A stretch of 64,000 bases of DNA from Gilliamella sp. wkB7. Its GTDB lineage: Bacteria > Pseudomonadota > Gammaproteobacteria > Enterobacterales > Orbaceae. The notes beneath the pieces are model-generated. The model had not been told where the DNA came from. It made no database searches and worked only from the letters and a program-made list of their open reading frames with translations. Below, in pieces: positions 29,852 through 40,053 of the stretch. Where the stretch lies: positions 992,001 through 1,056,000 of the forward strand of contig NZ_CM004509.1 in assembly GCF_001693435.1 (NCBI RefSeq). Direction: 5' to 3'. The position numbers and the translations under genes were made by a program. Each line of letters begins with the position of its first letter. The first letter of the stretch is position 1.

Positions 29852-30056
29852 AAATATTCTCTAATAATTACTCACATTGCTTTTTGCTTTATATTTTTTT
29901 TCTTATTCTAACTCAGATAATACTTTGTATACACCAATTGCATTAATTGATATGTTTTGTTTTTCACTAAATTATAGAAAAATAACAACCATATTTAATA
30001 ATGCTTGCTGTACTACGATTTTGTTAACTTTAAAACAACTATTTTTGCTACTTAAT

Positions 30057-30085
30057 AAAAAAATAGCGCCTTAAAGGCGCTATTT
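30057..30085 (-). terminator. pflB terminator
   Basis: AAATAGCGCC and GGCGCTATTT form a perfect 10-base stem around TTAAA. On the minus strand it is followed by a run of seven T (30057-30063 complement). It lies 25 bases beyond the pflB stop. Confidence 0.88.
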
Positions 30086-30110
30086 AAGTTTAGTTTTTCA
30101 GTTAACCAAA

Positions 30111-32393
30111 TTACATTGATTGAGTGAAAGTACGTGTAATAACGTCTTTTTGTTGCTCTTTAGTTAATGAATTGAAACGCACTGCATATCCAGAAACACG
30201 AATTGTTAATTGTGGATATTTTTCAGGATGTTCCATCGCATCTAATAATGTTTCACGGTTTAATACGTTAACATTTAAATGCTGACCACCTTCAACAGTA
30301 GCTTCATGATGGAAATAACCATCCATTAAACCTGCTAGGTTACGTTTACGTGCATCATCATCTTTACCTAATGCATTTGGAACGATAGAGAAAGTATATG
30401 AAATACCATCTTTAGCGTAAGCAAACGGAAGTTTAGCAACAGATGTTAATGAAGCAACCGCACCTTTTTGGTCACGTCCGTGCATTGGGTTAGCACCAGG
30501 TCCGAATGGAGCACCAGCGCGACGACCATCAGGAGTATTACCAGTTTTCTTACCATATACAACGTTTGAAGTAATGGTTAATACTGATTGAGTAGGAATT
30601 GCATTACGATAAGTTTTAAGTTTTTGAATTTTCTTCATGAAACGTTCAACTAAATCAACAGCAATATCATCTACACGTGGATCATTGTTACCGAATTGTG
30701 GATATTCACCTTCGATTTCAAAATCAGTTGCTAAACCATCTTCATCACGGATCGTTTTCACTTTCGCATATTTAATTGCAGATAATGAGTCAGCTGCAAC
30801 AGATAGACCAGCAATACCACAAGCCATAGTACGAATAACATCACGGTCATGTAACGCCATTAATGATGCTTCATAGCTATATTTATCGTGCATATAGTGA
30901 ATAGCATTTAAAGCTGTCACGTATTGTTTTGCTAACCAATCCATAAAGTGATCTAAACGAGCGAACACTTTATCAAAATCAAGATATTCGTCAGTGATTG
31001 GATCTTCTTTAGGACCAACTTGCATTTTTAATTTTTCATCCACACCGCCGTTGATTGCGTATAGAAGAGTTTTTGCAAGGTTAGCACGAGCACCGAAGAA
31101 TTGCATTTGTTTACCAACGATCATTGGACTTACACAACACGCAATTGCATAGTCATCGTTGTTAAAGTCTGGACGCATTAAATCATCATTTTCATATTGT
31201 AATGATGAAGTATCAATTGATACTTTAGATGCGAATTCTTTAAATCCACTTGGTAAGTGTTCTGACCAAAGGATAGTCATGTTTGGTTCTGGTGATGGAC
31301 CCATTGTATATAAAGTATTTAAGAAACGGAAAGAAGTCTTAGTTACTAATGTACGACCATCAACACCCATACCAGCGATAGATTCAGTTGCCCAAATTGG
31401 ATCACCAGAGAATAATTCATCATATTCAGGTGTACGTAAGAAACGAACCATGCGTAATTTCATCACGAAATGGTCAACAATTTCTTGTGCTTCTTGCTCA
31501 GTGATTAGACCTGCTTCTAAATCACGTTGGAAATAAATATCAAAGAAAGTCGAAGTACGACCTAATGACATTGCTGCACCATTTTGAGATTTAACTGCAG
31601 CTAAGTAACCAAAATAGGTCCATTGAACAGCTTCTTGTGCCGTTGTAGCTGGAGCTGAAATATCAAAACCATATTTCGCAGCCATTTCTTTAATTTGACC
31701 AAGTGCACGATGTTGCTCAGCAATCTCTTCACGACGTTGCATAGTCATTGGTAAATCAACGCCATTTTCAAAGTCAGCTTGTAATGAAGTGAATTGAGCA
31801 AATTTATCTTGCATTAAGTAATCAATACCGTAAAGTGCCACGCGACGGTAGTCACCAATGATACGACCACGGCCGTACGCATCAGGAAGACCAGTAATAA
31901 CACCTGATTTACGACAACGAAGGATATCTGGAGTATAAATATCAAACACACCTTGGTTGTGAGTTTTACGGTATTCAGTAAAGATTTTTTTGACTAATGG
32001 ATCTAAAGTTCTATCGTAAGCTTTACAAGAGTTTTCAATCATCTTGATACCACCAAACGGGATAATAGCTCGTTTTAATGGTTTTTCAGTTTGTAAACCG
32101 ACAATCTTCTCTAAATCCTTTTCGATATAACCCGCATCATGAGCAGTGATAGTAGAGATTACGCTTGTATCAAAATCAACTGGTGTATGAGTGGAGTTTT
32201 CAAATTTGATGCCTTCCATCACTTTGTCCCACAATTTAGTGGTAGCATCTGTAGCGCCAGCTAAGAAAGATTCATCACCCTCATAAGGTGTGTAATTTGT
32301 TTGAATGAAATCACGAACATTGACATTATTTTGCCAATCACCTTCTTTAAATCCTTTCCAAGCCTTTGCTTGTACTTCGTTTAAATTACTCAT
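30111..32393 (-). CDS. pflB: Formate C-acetyltransferase (pyruvate formate-lyase)
   Basis: PflB splits pyruvate and CoA into acetyl-CoA and formate under anoxia. The active cysteine pair is in YAIACCVSP (about residues 418-419) and the radical glycine is Gly735 in RVSGYAVRF. The length of 760 residues equals that of E. coli PflB. It lies 69 bases after focA, with a hairpin in the gap, and upstream of pflA. The focA-pflB-pflA order indicates mixed-acid fermentation. Confidence 0.98.
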   Translation of the reverse strand: MSNLNEVQAKAWKGFKEGDWQNNVNVRDFIQTNYTPYEGDESFLAGATDATTKLWDKVMEGIKFENSTHTPVDFDTSVISTITAHDAGYIEKDLEKIVGLQTEKPLKRAIIPFGGIKMIENSCKAYDRTLDPLVKKIFTEYRKTHNQGVFDIYTPDILRCRKSGVITGLPDAYGRGRIIGDYRRVALYGIDYLMQDKFAQFTSLQADFENGVDLPMTMQRREEIAEQHRALGQIKEMAAKYGFDISAPATTAQEAVQWTYFGYLAAVKSQNGAAMSLGRTSTFFDIYFQRDLEAGLITEQEAQEIVDHFVMKLRMVRFLRTPEYDELFSGDPIWATESIAGMGVDGRTLVTKTSFRFLNTLYTMGPSPEPNMTILWSEHLPSGFKEFASKVSIDTSSLQYENDDLMRPDFNNDDYAIACCVSPMIVGKQMQFFGARANLAKTLLYAINGGVDEKLKMQVGPKEDPITDEYLDFDKVFARLDHFMDWLAKQYVTALNAIHYMHDKYSYEASLMALHDRDVIRTMACGIAGLSVAADSLSAIKYAKVKTIRDEDGLATDFEIEGEYPQFGNNDPRVDDIAVDLVERFMKKIQKLKTYRNAIPTQSVLTITSNVVYGKKTGNTPDGRRAGAPFGPGANPMHGRDQKGAVASLTSVAKLPFAYAKDGISYTFSIVPNALGKDDDARKRNLAGLMDGYFHHEATVEGGQHLNVNVLNRETLLDAMEHPEKYPQLTIRVSGYAVRFNSLTKEQQKDVITRTFTQSM

Positions 32394-32423
32394 AATTATT
32401 AACCTCAGGTTTACAAAAATATC

Positions 32424-32454
32424 TATTTATCCTCTCCTAATATGAGGATAAATA
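32424..32454 (-). terminator. Intercistronic hairpin between focA and pflB
   Basis: TATTTATCCTC and GAGGATAAATA form an 11-base stem with a 9-base loop. On the transcribed strand it is followed by GATATTTTTG. It could be a partial terminator or an mRNA-processing or stabilising stem setting the focA:pflB ratio. Confidence 0.5.
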
Positions 32455-32462
32455 TCATAAAA

Positions 32463-33311
32463 TCAATGTGGTTTACGTAAATATAAAGCCCAATATGGTA
32501 GCGCAACAGCTAAACCACCTAAAATATTCCCTATTGTTACAGGAATTAAATTATTTAAAACAAAATGCTCTACAGTTAGATCTTTAAATGTATCAGGTGA
32601 TACCCCTACTGCAGTCCAAAACTCAGGAGATGCAAAATTATTAATTACAATTCCCATAGGGATCATAAACATGTTTGCAATGCTATGTTCAAAACCACTT
32701 GCAACAAACATTGCTACAGGTAAAACCATAATTAACATTTTATCAAGTAAGCTACGTCCAGCATAACTTAACCAAGCTGCCAAACAAACCATCAAATTAG
32801 CCAATAAACCAAGAAAGACGGCTTCAATAAAAGTATGGTGTAACTTATGATCCGCTGTTTGCAGGACATTTAATCCCCACAATCCATTAGCAACCATATA
32901 TTGACCAGAAAACCAAATAACTGTTACAAACAGTATAGCACCAATAAAGTTACCAACATAGACTAAAATCCAATTACGGATCATTTTCTTCCACGTAACT
33001 TTATGAGTCATTTTAGGTAATATCGTTAATACAGTTGAAGTGAACAGATCAGCACCACAACAAACAACCAACATTAATCCTAATGAGAAACAGATGCCAC
33101 CAACTAGTTTGGCTAAACCAAAAGCAACAGTTGCGGTGCCAGTTGTTACGGTAATATAAAATACGAAAGCTATAGAGATAAACACACCTGCAATAATAGC
33201 AGATAAAATCGTACTACATGGGTGTTTACTTAATTTGTAGTTGCCAAGATCTTCGGCAATTTGTGTCATTTGTGCGGGGGAATATGAATCCACAAGTTTA
33301 TCGGTACTCAA
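32463..33311 (-). CDS. focA: Formate channel FocA
   Basis: FocA is a pentameric formate/nitrite-transporter channel with six membrane helices per subunit. The conserved stretch GVFISIAFVFYITVTTGT is at about residues 43-60. The second half has AWLSYAGRSLLDKM and GFEHSIANMFMIPMG with the pore histidine in FEHS. It starts at a TTG codon: GAGGAT lies about 8 bases before it and no ATG fits the frame. At 282 residues it is typical. It is the first gene of the focA-pflB operon. Confidence 0.95.
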   Translation of the reverse strand: MSTDKLVDSYSPAQMTQIAEDLGNYKLSKHPCSTILSAIIAGVFISIAFVFYITVTTGTATVAFGLAKLVGGICFSLGLMLVVCCGADLFTSTVLTILPKMTHKVTWKKMIRNWILVYVGNFIGAILFVTVIWFSGQYMVANGLWGLNVLQTADHKLHHTFIEAVFLGLLANLMVCLAAWLSYAGRSLLDKMLIMVLPVAMFVASGFEHSIANMFMIPMGIVINNFASPEFWTAVGVSPDTFKDLTVEHFVLNNLIPVTIGNILGGLAVALPYWALYLRKPH

Positions 33312-33365
33312 ACTAACATCCTCAAAAAAACTAGGGTTTTATGAGACGCATAGTATACTCAAAAT

Positions 33366-33379
33366 TTGAAGTAGATCAC
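33366..33379 (-). promoter_or_regulatory. Candidate FNR site upstream of focA
   Basis: TTGAA-GTAG-ATCAC matches the FNR consensus TTGAT-N4-ATCAA at 8 of 10 positions. A weak -10 CATAAA (complement of 33338-33343) would put the start point near 33331 and the FNR centre at about -41.5, the usual class II position. Confidence 0.5.
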
Positions 33380-33509
33380 GTTTTTTTTATTAAAAAATTT
33401 TTAAACCACAAAAATCTTATTTTTTTAAAGATATTACTGCCGATAAAACTATAATTTCATTCTTGGTTCCTTATCTTATCAGTGATAGCTATTATTATTT
33501 AACATAATA

Positions 33510-34580
33510 TTATCTGTTATCTAATATATTACTTACTTTTATCAGATAGTTACGTGATTCTTGAGAAACATGTGATGTGACTAATTTTCGAAAAACTTGT
33601 TGTGGTGTCATTGAATTTATAATATCAATTGCGCGATCACGATCATTAGAAAATGTGCGCAATACACTACCTGCTCCACCATTATAAGAGGTAATCATTG
33701 CATACCTTAAAGATACAGGATTATTAATACCTGCCAAATATTTCGTTTTTAATAATGATAAATAAGCGGTACCCATATCGACATTATTACGAGGATCAAG
33801 TAAATATTTCCTAGTCGGTTCTCCTGATTTACCACGTAATTGGAAAATATCACGTCCTGCAGTATGCTGCTGAACTTGCATTAACCCAAGCGCGTCTGAG
33901 CGACTTACCGCATAAGGGTTAAAAGCAGACTCGACTTCCATAATTGCTAAAATTAAACGCTCATCAATGAAATAACGGTTTGAAGCTTCCGTCACCAATG
34001 GCAAGAATTTTCTTGCTCGTTCACTAATGTGATTCGGAACCAATTTAATTTCCACATAAGTAATGCTGTGCATGCCTGATGGACGAATTTTCAAGTTATT
34101 AGCCAACACATAATCAGCAAAATTATTCGCTCGACCACTCCAACGAATAGGTTGCCGTTCTTGGTCTAATACTTGATTGTATAAGAAAGGCTCTTGTGAT
34201 AAATCTTGACTAATTTTATCATGACGTATGATATCGACAGGTTCGGGCATTAGTAATGTTGAAACTATTGCTTCTTTTAACGATTCTATGGGAGAATCAG
34301 ACAAAGTTTCAATTGTTATCACACCAGAAACAAAGTTGATATGAACTCGAGTTTGTAAATTATCCTCATACTGAACATAATCTTTTGGACCAGCGATAAG
34401 GACTTCCTGAGGCCCCCAAATTTCTTCTATATTATTCGCATATTGACCAATTAAAATATTGAAAGCATTGGTGTCTTTAATGTAAAAATCTTCATTATTC
34501 TTAGATGAATTACCACCTGAACATCCATTTAAAAGGCTCATTGCTATAAACAACGTAATGATCTTTCTATTGTTTTTCAT
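33510..34580 (-). CDS. mltC: Membrane-bound lytic murein transglycosylase C
   Basis: MltC cleaves the MurNAc-GlcNAc bond to give 1,6-anhydro ends. A lipoprotein signal ends in SLLNGC (cysteine at residue 20). The N-terminal MltC domain includes IWGPQEVLIAGPKDYVQY. The C-terminal SLT lysozyme-like domain has the catalytic glutamate in AIMEVES and the motif SDALGLMQVQ. At 356 residues it is normal. It follows yggX by 8 bases, the enterobacterial yggX-mltC order, but mutY is not upstream here. Confidence 0.96.
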   Translation of the reverse strand: MKNNRKIITLFIAMSLLNGCSGGNSSKNNEDFYIKDTNAFNILIGQYANNIEEIWGPQEVLIAGPKDYVQYEDNLQTRVHINFVSGVITIETLSDSPIESLKEAIVSTLLMPEPVDIIRHDKISQDLSQEPFLYNQVLDQERQPIRWSGRANNFADYVLANNLKIRPSGMHSITYVEIKLVPNHISERARKFLPLVTEASNRYFIDERLILAIMEVESAFNPYAVSRSDALGLMQVQQHTAGRDIFQLRGKSGEPTRKYLLDPRNNVDMGTAYLSLLKTKYLAGINNPVSLRYAMITSYNGGAGSVLRTFSNDRDRAIDIINSMTPQQVFRKLVTSHVSQESRNYLIKVSNILDNR

Positions 34581-34588
34581 GTTATACC

Positions 34589-34858
34589 TCAGTTTTGGGG
34601 TTTATATCCATCAATAACAACTTCTTCACCTTCAAATAAAAATTTAATCATTTCCGCTTCAATCTGCTTACGATGCTCCGGATTCATCATATTAAGTTTA
34701 TTTTCGTTAATTAACATGGTTTGCTTTTTGAGCCATTCTTGCCATGCAGGCTTTGATATTTCATTGAAAATACGTTTACCAAGTTCACCAGGATAAAGCT
34801 GAAAATCTAAACCGTCTGCTTCTTTTTTTAAATAATGGCAATAAATAGTACGACTCAT
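34589..34858 (-). CDS. yggX: Fe(II)-trafficking protein YggX
   Basis: YggX is a small cytoplasmic protein linked to iron handling and protection of iron-sulfur clusters from oxidation. [13 protein letters not shown] carries the conserved Cys7; [16 protein letters not shown] and [19 protein letters not shown] follow. The ATG at 34858 is chosen over the in-frame one seven codons upstream. It gives the exact family N-terminus, an 89-residue product (usual 90-91) and an AAGAG ribosome site. It forms an operon with mltC. Confidence 0.96.
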   Translation of the reverse strand: MSRTIYCHYLKKEADGLDFQLYPGELGKRIFNEISKPAWQEWLKKQTMLINENKLNMMNPEHRKQIEAEMIKFLFEGEEVVIDGYKPQN

Positions 34859-34967
34859 TTTTAACTCTTTTAGATGCAATTAACCAACAGGATTCGATTA
34901 TACCTGAAAATAATTAAAGAAAAGAAGTAAATTATTGAATATGTTTTGAATTTAAAATTTTTTTACA

Positions 34968-35005
34968 GATGAATATTAATTCATTATATTTGAATAATTA
35001 TTTAC
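34968..35005 (+). promoter_or_regulatory. Tandem ARG boxes upstream of argD
   Basis: The first 18-mer (34968-34985) contains TGAATATTAATTCA, a perfect dyad of the ArgR consensus. A second, weaker box (34988-35005, TTTGAATAATTATTTAC) starts two bases later. Paired ARG boxes 2-3 bases apart are the standard ArgR hexamer site, so arginine repression is expected. Confidence 0.85.
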
Positions 35006-35035
35006 TTTACTCTGCTATTAATTAGCATAAAATAA

Positions 35036-36286
<1,251 letters not shown>

Positions 36287-36353
36287 GTTTTTCTATACAG
36301 TAGCGGCATTTAAATCAATTAAGTGCCGTTAAAGCATTTAAAGGATACTTTTT

Positions 36354-36965
36354 ATGACTGATATTCGCCCATTAAATTATGCAAAAACACATTTTATTTT
36401 AAGTGCTCCAGATATTTCTCATTTACCCAGTGATAGCGGTGTAGAGGTAGCATTTGCTGGTAGATCTAATGCAGGAAAATCCAGTGCACTCAACACATTA
36501 ACTAACCAGAAGTCTTTAGCTCGTACGAGTAAGACACCTGGGCGAACTCAATTAATCAATCTTTTTGAGGTAGAAAAAAATTGCCGTTTAGTGGACTTAC
36601 CGGGTTATGGTTATGCCCAAGTTCCTGAAGCGATAAAACGCCAATGGCAAAAATCGCTAGGAGAATATTTACAAAAACGCGAAAGTTTATTGGGACTAGT
36701 TGTTTTAATGGATATAAGACATCCTTTAAAAGATTTAGATCAACAGATGATTCAATGGGCAGTTTCGGTTGAAATTCCAGTCATGTTGTTACTGACTAAA
36801 GCGGATAAACTCGCTTCTGGTGCTATTAAGAAGCAAGTTAATATGGTAAAAGAAGCCATCTTACCTTTCCAAGGCGATATTACTGTCGCACCATTTTCAT
36901 CACCTAAACGAGTTGGACTTGAAGCATTAAAACAAAAACTAGATGAATGGTTTAATCAACAATAA
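36354..36965 (+). CDS. engB: Ribosome biogenesis GTPase YihA/EngB (YsxC)
   Basis: This essential TrmE-Era-family GTPase acts in 50S subunit assembly. G1 is GRSNAGKSS (residues 36-44), with G2 around TPGRTQ, G3 DLPGYGYA, G4 TKADK and G5 near APFSS. The length of 203 residues is standard. Its start follows a short hairpin-like sequence after argD. The 16-base gap to srkA suggests co-transcription. Confidence 0.96.
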   Translation: MTDIRPLNYAKTHFILSAPDISHLPSDSGVEVAFAGRSNAGKSSALNTLTNQKSLARTSKTPGRTQLINLFEVEKNCRLVDLPGYGYAQVPEAIKRQWQKSLGEYLQKRESLLGLVVLMDIRHPLKDLDQQMIQWAVSVEIPVMLLLTKADKLASGAIKKQVNMVKEAILPFQGDITVAPFSSPKRVGLEALKQKLDEWFNQQ

Positions 36966-36981
36966 TTAGAGGAATCATTTA

Positions 36982-37971
36982 ATGGATAGATCAGCATTTT
37001 CATTTCAATTATTATCACCCGATCTTATTGTCGAGAGTTTGGCTTCAATTGGCATTTATATAGATTCAGGTTTAACTGCTTTAAATAGTTATGAAAATCG
37101 CGTCTATCAATTTCACGATGAAAAACATAAACGTTATATTGCAAAATTTTATCGTCCCCATCGTTGGAATCGAAAACAAATACTTGAAGAACACCAGTTT
37201 ACTGAACAATTATACCATGCTGATATTCCAGTAGCGTCACCACTCGTAATTAATAGTAAGACATTACATGAATATCAAGGCTATCTGTTTGCTTTATTTC
37301 CTAGTTTGGGTGGTAGACCCTATGAAATGGATAATCGAAATCAAATGGAATCGGTTGGTACGATGATTGGTCGTATACATCAAATCGGTGCAACTCAAAC
37401 TTTTTCATACCGTCCAACTATTGGGCTTGAGGAATATGTTTATCGTCCGCAAGAGATCTTATTATCCTCAACCTATATTCCTAATAGCATTCAACTCGAT
37501 CTCAAAACAGTATTGATCAAACTGATCAAAACGATTGAACAATATTGGCATGATGATTGGCAACCAATACGATTACATGCTGATTGCCATGTTGGTAATA
37601 TTTTATGGCATGATGATAATGCTATATTCTTAGATTTCGATGATTCACGCAATGGTCCAGCAATTCAAGATCTTTGGATGTTGCTTTATGGTAACCAACA
37701 AGAACAATGCCTACAATTAGATGAGCTACTTGAATTGTATCAAGATTTTCATGATTTCGATAAAGGACAACTTAAATTGATTGAGCCTTTACGAGCAATG
37801 CGAATAATTCATCATCTGGCATGGATTATTGAGCGTTGGCAAGATCCAGCTTTTCCTATTGCTTTTCCATGGATAACTGATATGGATTTTTGGAAACGAC
37901 AACTATCTGAATTCAATCAACAAATAAATGCCCTTAAAGCGCCACCATTACAATTGATGTCGATATTCTAA
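36982..37971 (+). CDS. srkA: Stress response kinase A (YihE/RdoA)
   Basis: This is a Ser/Thr protein kinase with an aminoglycoside-phosphotransferase fold, linked to Cpx envelope stress and protection from stress-induced death. The catalytic loop is RLHADCHVGNILW and the metal motif FLDFDDSRNGPA. The N-terminal lobe has NRVYQFHDEKHKRYIAKFYRP. The 329 residues match YihE. In E. coli yihE is followed by dsbA; that gene is absent here. Confidence 0.93.
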   Translation: MDRSAFSFQLLSPDLIVESLASIGIYIDSGLTALNSYENRVYQFHDEKHKRYIAKFYRPHRWNRKQILEEHQFTEQLYHADIPVASPLVINSKTLHEYQGYLFALFPSLGGRPYEMDNRNQMESVGTMIGRIHQIGATQTFSYRPTIGLEEYVYRPQEILLSSTYIPNSIQLDLKTVLIKLIKTIEQYWHDDWQPIRLHADCHVGNILWHDDNAIFLDFDDSRNGPAIQDLWMLLYGNQQEQCLQLDELLELYQDFHDFDKGQLKLIEPLRAMRIIHHLAWIIERWQDPAFPIAFPWITDMDFWKRQLSEFNQQINALKAPPLQLMSIF

Positions 37972-38052
37972 ATATTAACTGATAAAGTAAATAATAAATC
38001 CAAATAAATTGTGGTTATAAATTCAAAGCTTTTTATAAAATTAATTAGTCGA

Positions 38053-38349
38053 TTATTGTTTGAGTAATGTTAATAAATTAGTTAAGTCTGGAGAGTTTGC
38101 AACCAATTGTTCTTTTTTCAGCTTGGAAAGTTGTTTTATACGATACTCTAATTTTAAAGCGGTAGACCTGTCGCCAACTTTTATTTGATAAACAACATAA
38201 ATATCTTTATGGCCTTTTAGATATTTAGCGCCACGACCATTTTGATGTTGCTGTAACCGCCTAAACACATTTGTTGTAATTCCAGTATACAATGATTGGT
38301 TAGATGTTCTAATAATATATAAAAACCATGTTACAGAGTTATTTTGCAT
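38053..38349 (-). CDS. GIY-YIG nuclease-fold protein, YhbQ-like
   Basis: This is a stand-alone GIY-YIG domain of 98 residues. WFLYIIRTSNQSLYTGITTN holds the paired tyrosines of the GIY/YIG signature (here LYI and YTG). RRLQQHQNG supplies the conserved arginine and histidine, and LEYRIKQLSK ends the core with the metal-binding Glu. This small family (YhbQ/UPF0213) has endonuclease-like members of uncertain role. It is monocistronic as seen. Confidence 0.88.
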   Translation of the reverse strand: MQNNSVTWFLYIIRTSNQSLYTGITTNVFRRLQQHQNGRGAKYLKGHKDIYVVYQIKVGDRSTALKLEYRIKQLSKLKKEQLVANSPDLTNLLTLLKQ

Positions 38350-38571
38350 AAATAATATTTTTTATAACTAAGATACAAATTGGGTATGATAACATTGATT
38401 GCGTATAAATATATTTTTAATGCTTTAGTTATTAACTTAATCTGATGTATTTCTTTTAAAAGAAGTCGAGAAGTTTACAAACATTATTAAAATGATTGTA
38501 GTTGATGCCAATTTGTTGAACCATGACTGATAAAGCAAAAATTGATATTTTTCACTCTAAAAAAATCATTA

Positions 38572-38943
38572 TTAATTCTTTTTAGTAGAAAAATAGTTTT
38601 TTAGACTAATTGATTTAGTGACATAAATAAAGAGTGAAAAATAGATTAGAAAGTAGATCATGTTATTACTAGTTCCTATTTCTTGGTAAGACAGATAAGT
38701 AATTTCTGCCATAGTGGTAATTAAGCAAAGAACGAAATAATAAGATAGAAAAATCGGCGTCTTAGCATTTTTTTTAATGATTAAATTGATTAAAAATATG
38801 ATAGACGACAATATCACTAAATAGAGTAAAGTTGACAAAATATCAAATTGATATTGAGTAAAATTTAAACATAAGGCATAACTAATAGAAAAAAAATTAA
38901 ACAATAACACGGTTAAAATCATAATAATCGGTATCTTTTTCAT
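38572..38943 (-). CDS. Hypothetical small membrane protein
   Basis: The family is not recognised. The product is 123 residues with about four hydrophobic helices (near 5-25, 37-57, 65-82 and 91-109) and a basic tail SLKNYFSTKKN. It has a plausible ATG, no close partner gene and no conserved motif that could be named. It lies between the GIY-YIG gene and the galactitol-type operon, on the same strand as both. The codon pattern looks like its neighbours, so it may be a real orphan gene. Confidence 0.5.
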   Translation of the reverse strand: MKKIPIIMILTVLLFNFFSISYALCLNFTQYQFDILSTLLYLVILSSIIFLINLIIKKNAKTPIFLSYYFVLCLITTMAEITYLSYQEIGTSNNMIYFLIYFSLFIYVTKSISLKNYFSTKKN

Positions 38944-39017
38944 CGGTGCTACCTTACATTAAATTTTACTCATTTCATAAGTTGAAAAGTCTAGTAAATA
39001 TAAATAACAATACTGCT

Positions 39018-40052
39018 CTAAATTTCAGCTTTGATAATAACTTTTAATACTGGCTGCTCAGGATTCGTTGATATATCAATAGCTTCGCTCAATTTTTTTA
39101 ATGGATAAACATGTGTTATCATCTCTTCTGTGTTGAGTTTCCTTTTTTCAAGCAGATCTAACGCTTCTGGAAACTCATACGGTGTAACGGAATAGGTTCC
39201 AATAATGGATATCTCATCTTTGAAAAAACGACTGACATCAAGTGTGACTAATTTATTTTTATCAAATCCTGAAAATACAATTATTTTACCAGCTCTTCTC
39301 ACCATATTAACGGCATCTGCAACTAAAGAGGAAACACCAGCAGCAATAACTATTACATCGACACCTTGACCATCTGTGATTTTATTCACCTCATCTATAA
39401 TATTTTTTTCCTTAATATTTATTGCATAATCACAACCAACTTTTAGTGCTTTTTGTAATTTAAATTCTGACATATCACTGACAATCACTTTATTGGCGCC
39501 TTTAATCTTGGCTAATTGAGCATGTAATATCCCAATTGTTCCTGCCCCCATGATTAAAACACTATCATTTGGTCTGATATCTGCTTGTTTTAATCCATGT
39601 AAACAACAGGCAATAGGTTCGATTAATGTAGCTTCTTCATCGGTTACATTATTTGAAACTTTATGAGTTAAATGATTCAAATGTAATTCAGGAATACGAA
39701 TAAACTCAGCAAATCCACCCGGATCGATATTATTGGTTCTAAATTGTTCACAAATCGTATAGTGTCCTTTATTACAATAGTGACAAGTAAAACAAGGAAC
39801 ATGTATAGCAGTGATCACTCTATCCCCTATCTCAAACTTGCTAACATTTTTACCTTTTTTGACAATTTCACCGACAACTTCATGTCCTAAAACTGTAGGT
39901 TTATTGACTGAATCACCACGAATCTTTTGAATATCAGTACCGCATAAACCACATGCAAGCATTTTTATTAATACTTCATTATTGGAAATTTCAGGAATAG
40001 GAAGATCTTCTGTTCTTAAATCATTTTGCTTATAACACACTGACGCTTTCAT
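39018..40052 (-). CDS. Zinc-dependent polyol dehydrogenase of the GatD type
   Basis: This is a medium-chain zinc dehydrogenase of 344 residues. Catalytic zinc ligands are Cys37 (CGLCGTD), His57 and Glu58 (GHEVVGE). Structural cysteines are 87, 90, 93 and 101. The NAD fold is at GAGTIG with Asp in VIVSDMSE. It is last in a PTS operon where, by analogy with galactitol-1-phosphate dehydrogenase GatD, it would oxidise the phosphorylated polyol. The exact substrate is unknown. It is 1 base from the kinase stop, so the two are tightly coupled. Confidence 0.85.
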   Translation of the reverse strand: MKASVCYKQNDLRTEDLPIPEISNNEVLIKMLACGLCGTDIQKIRGDSVNKPTVLGHEVVGEIVKKGKNVSKFEIGDRVITAIHVPCFTCHYCNKGHYTICEQFRTNNIDPGGFAEFIRIPELHLNHLTHKVSNNVTDEEATLIEPIACCLHGLKQADIRPNDSVLIMGAGTIGILHAQLAKIKGANKVIVSDMSEFKLQKALKVGCDYAINIKEKNIIDEVNKITDGQGVDVIVIAAGVSSLVADAVNMVRRAGKIIVFSGFDKNKLVTLDVSRFFKDEISIIGTYSVTPYEFPEALDLLEKRKLNTEEMITHVYPLKKLSEAIDISTNPEQPVLKVIIKAEI

Positions 40053-40053
40053 T

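Noticed and set aside
29877..30074. 65-codon plus-strand frame between pflA and pflB
   Set aside because: No ribosome site or homology, and its end runs into the pflB terminator stem.
36304..36328. Hairpin CGGCA/TGCCG after argD as a terminator
   Set aside because: No T run follows and it lies in the short gap before engB. It may be a weak attenuator, but there is not enough to call.
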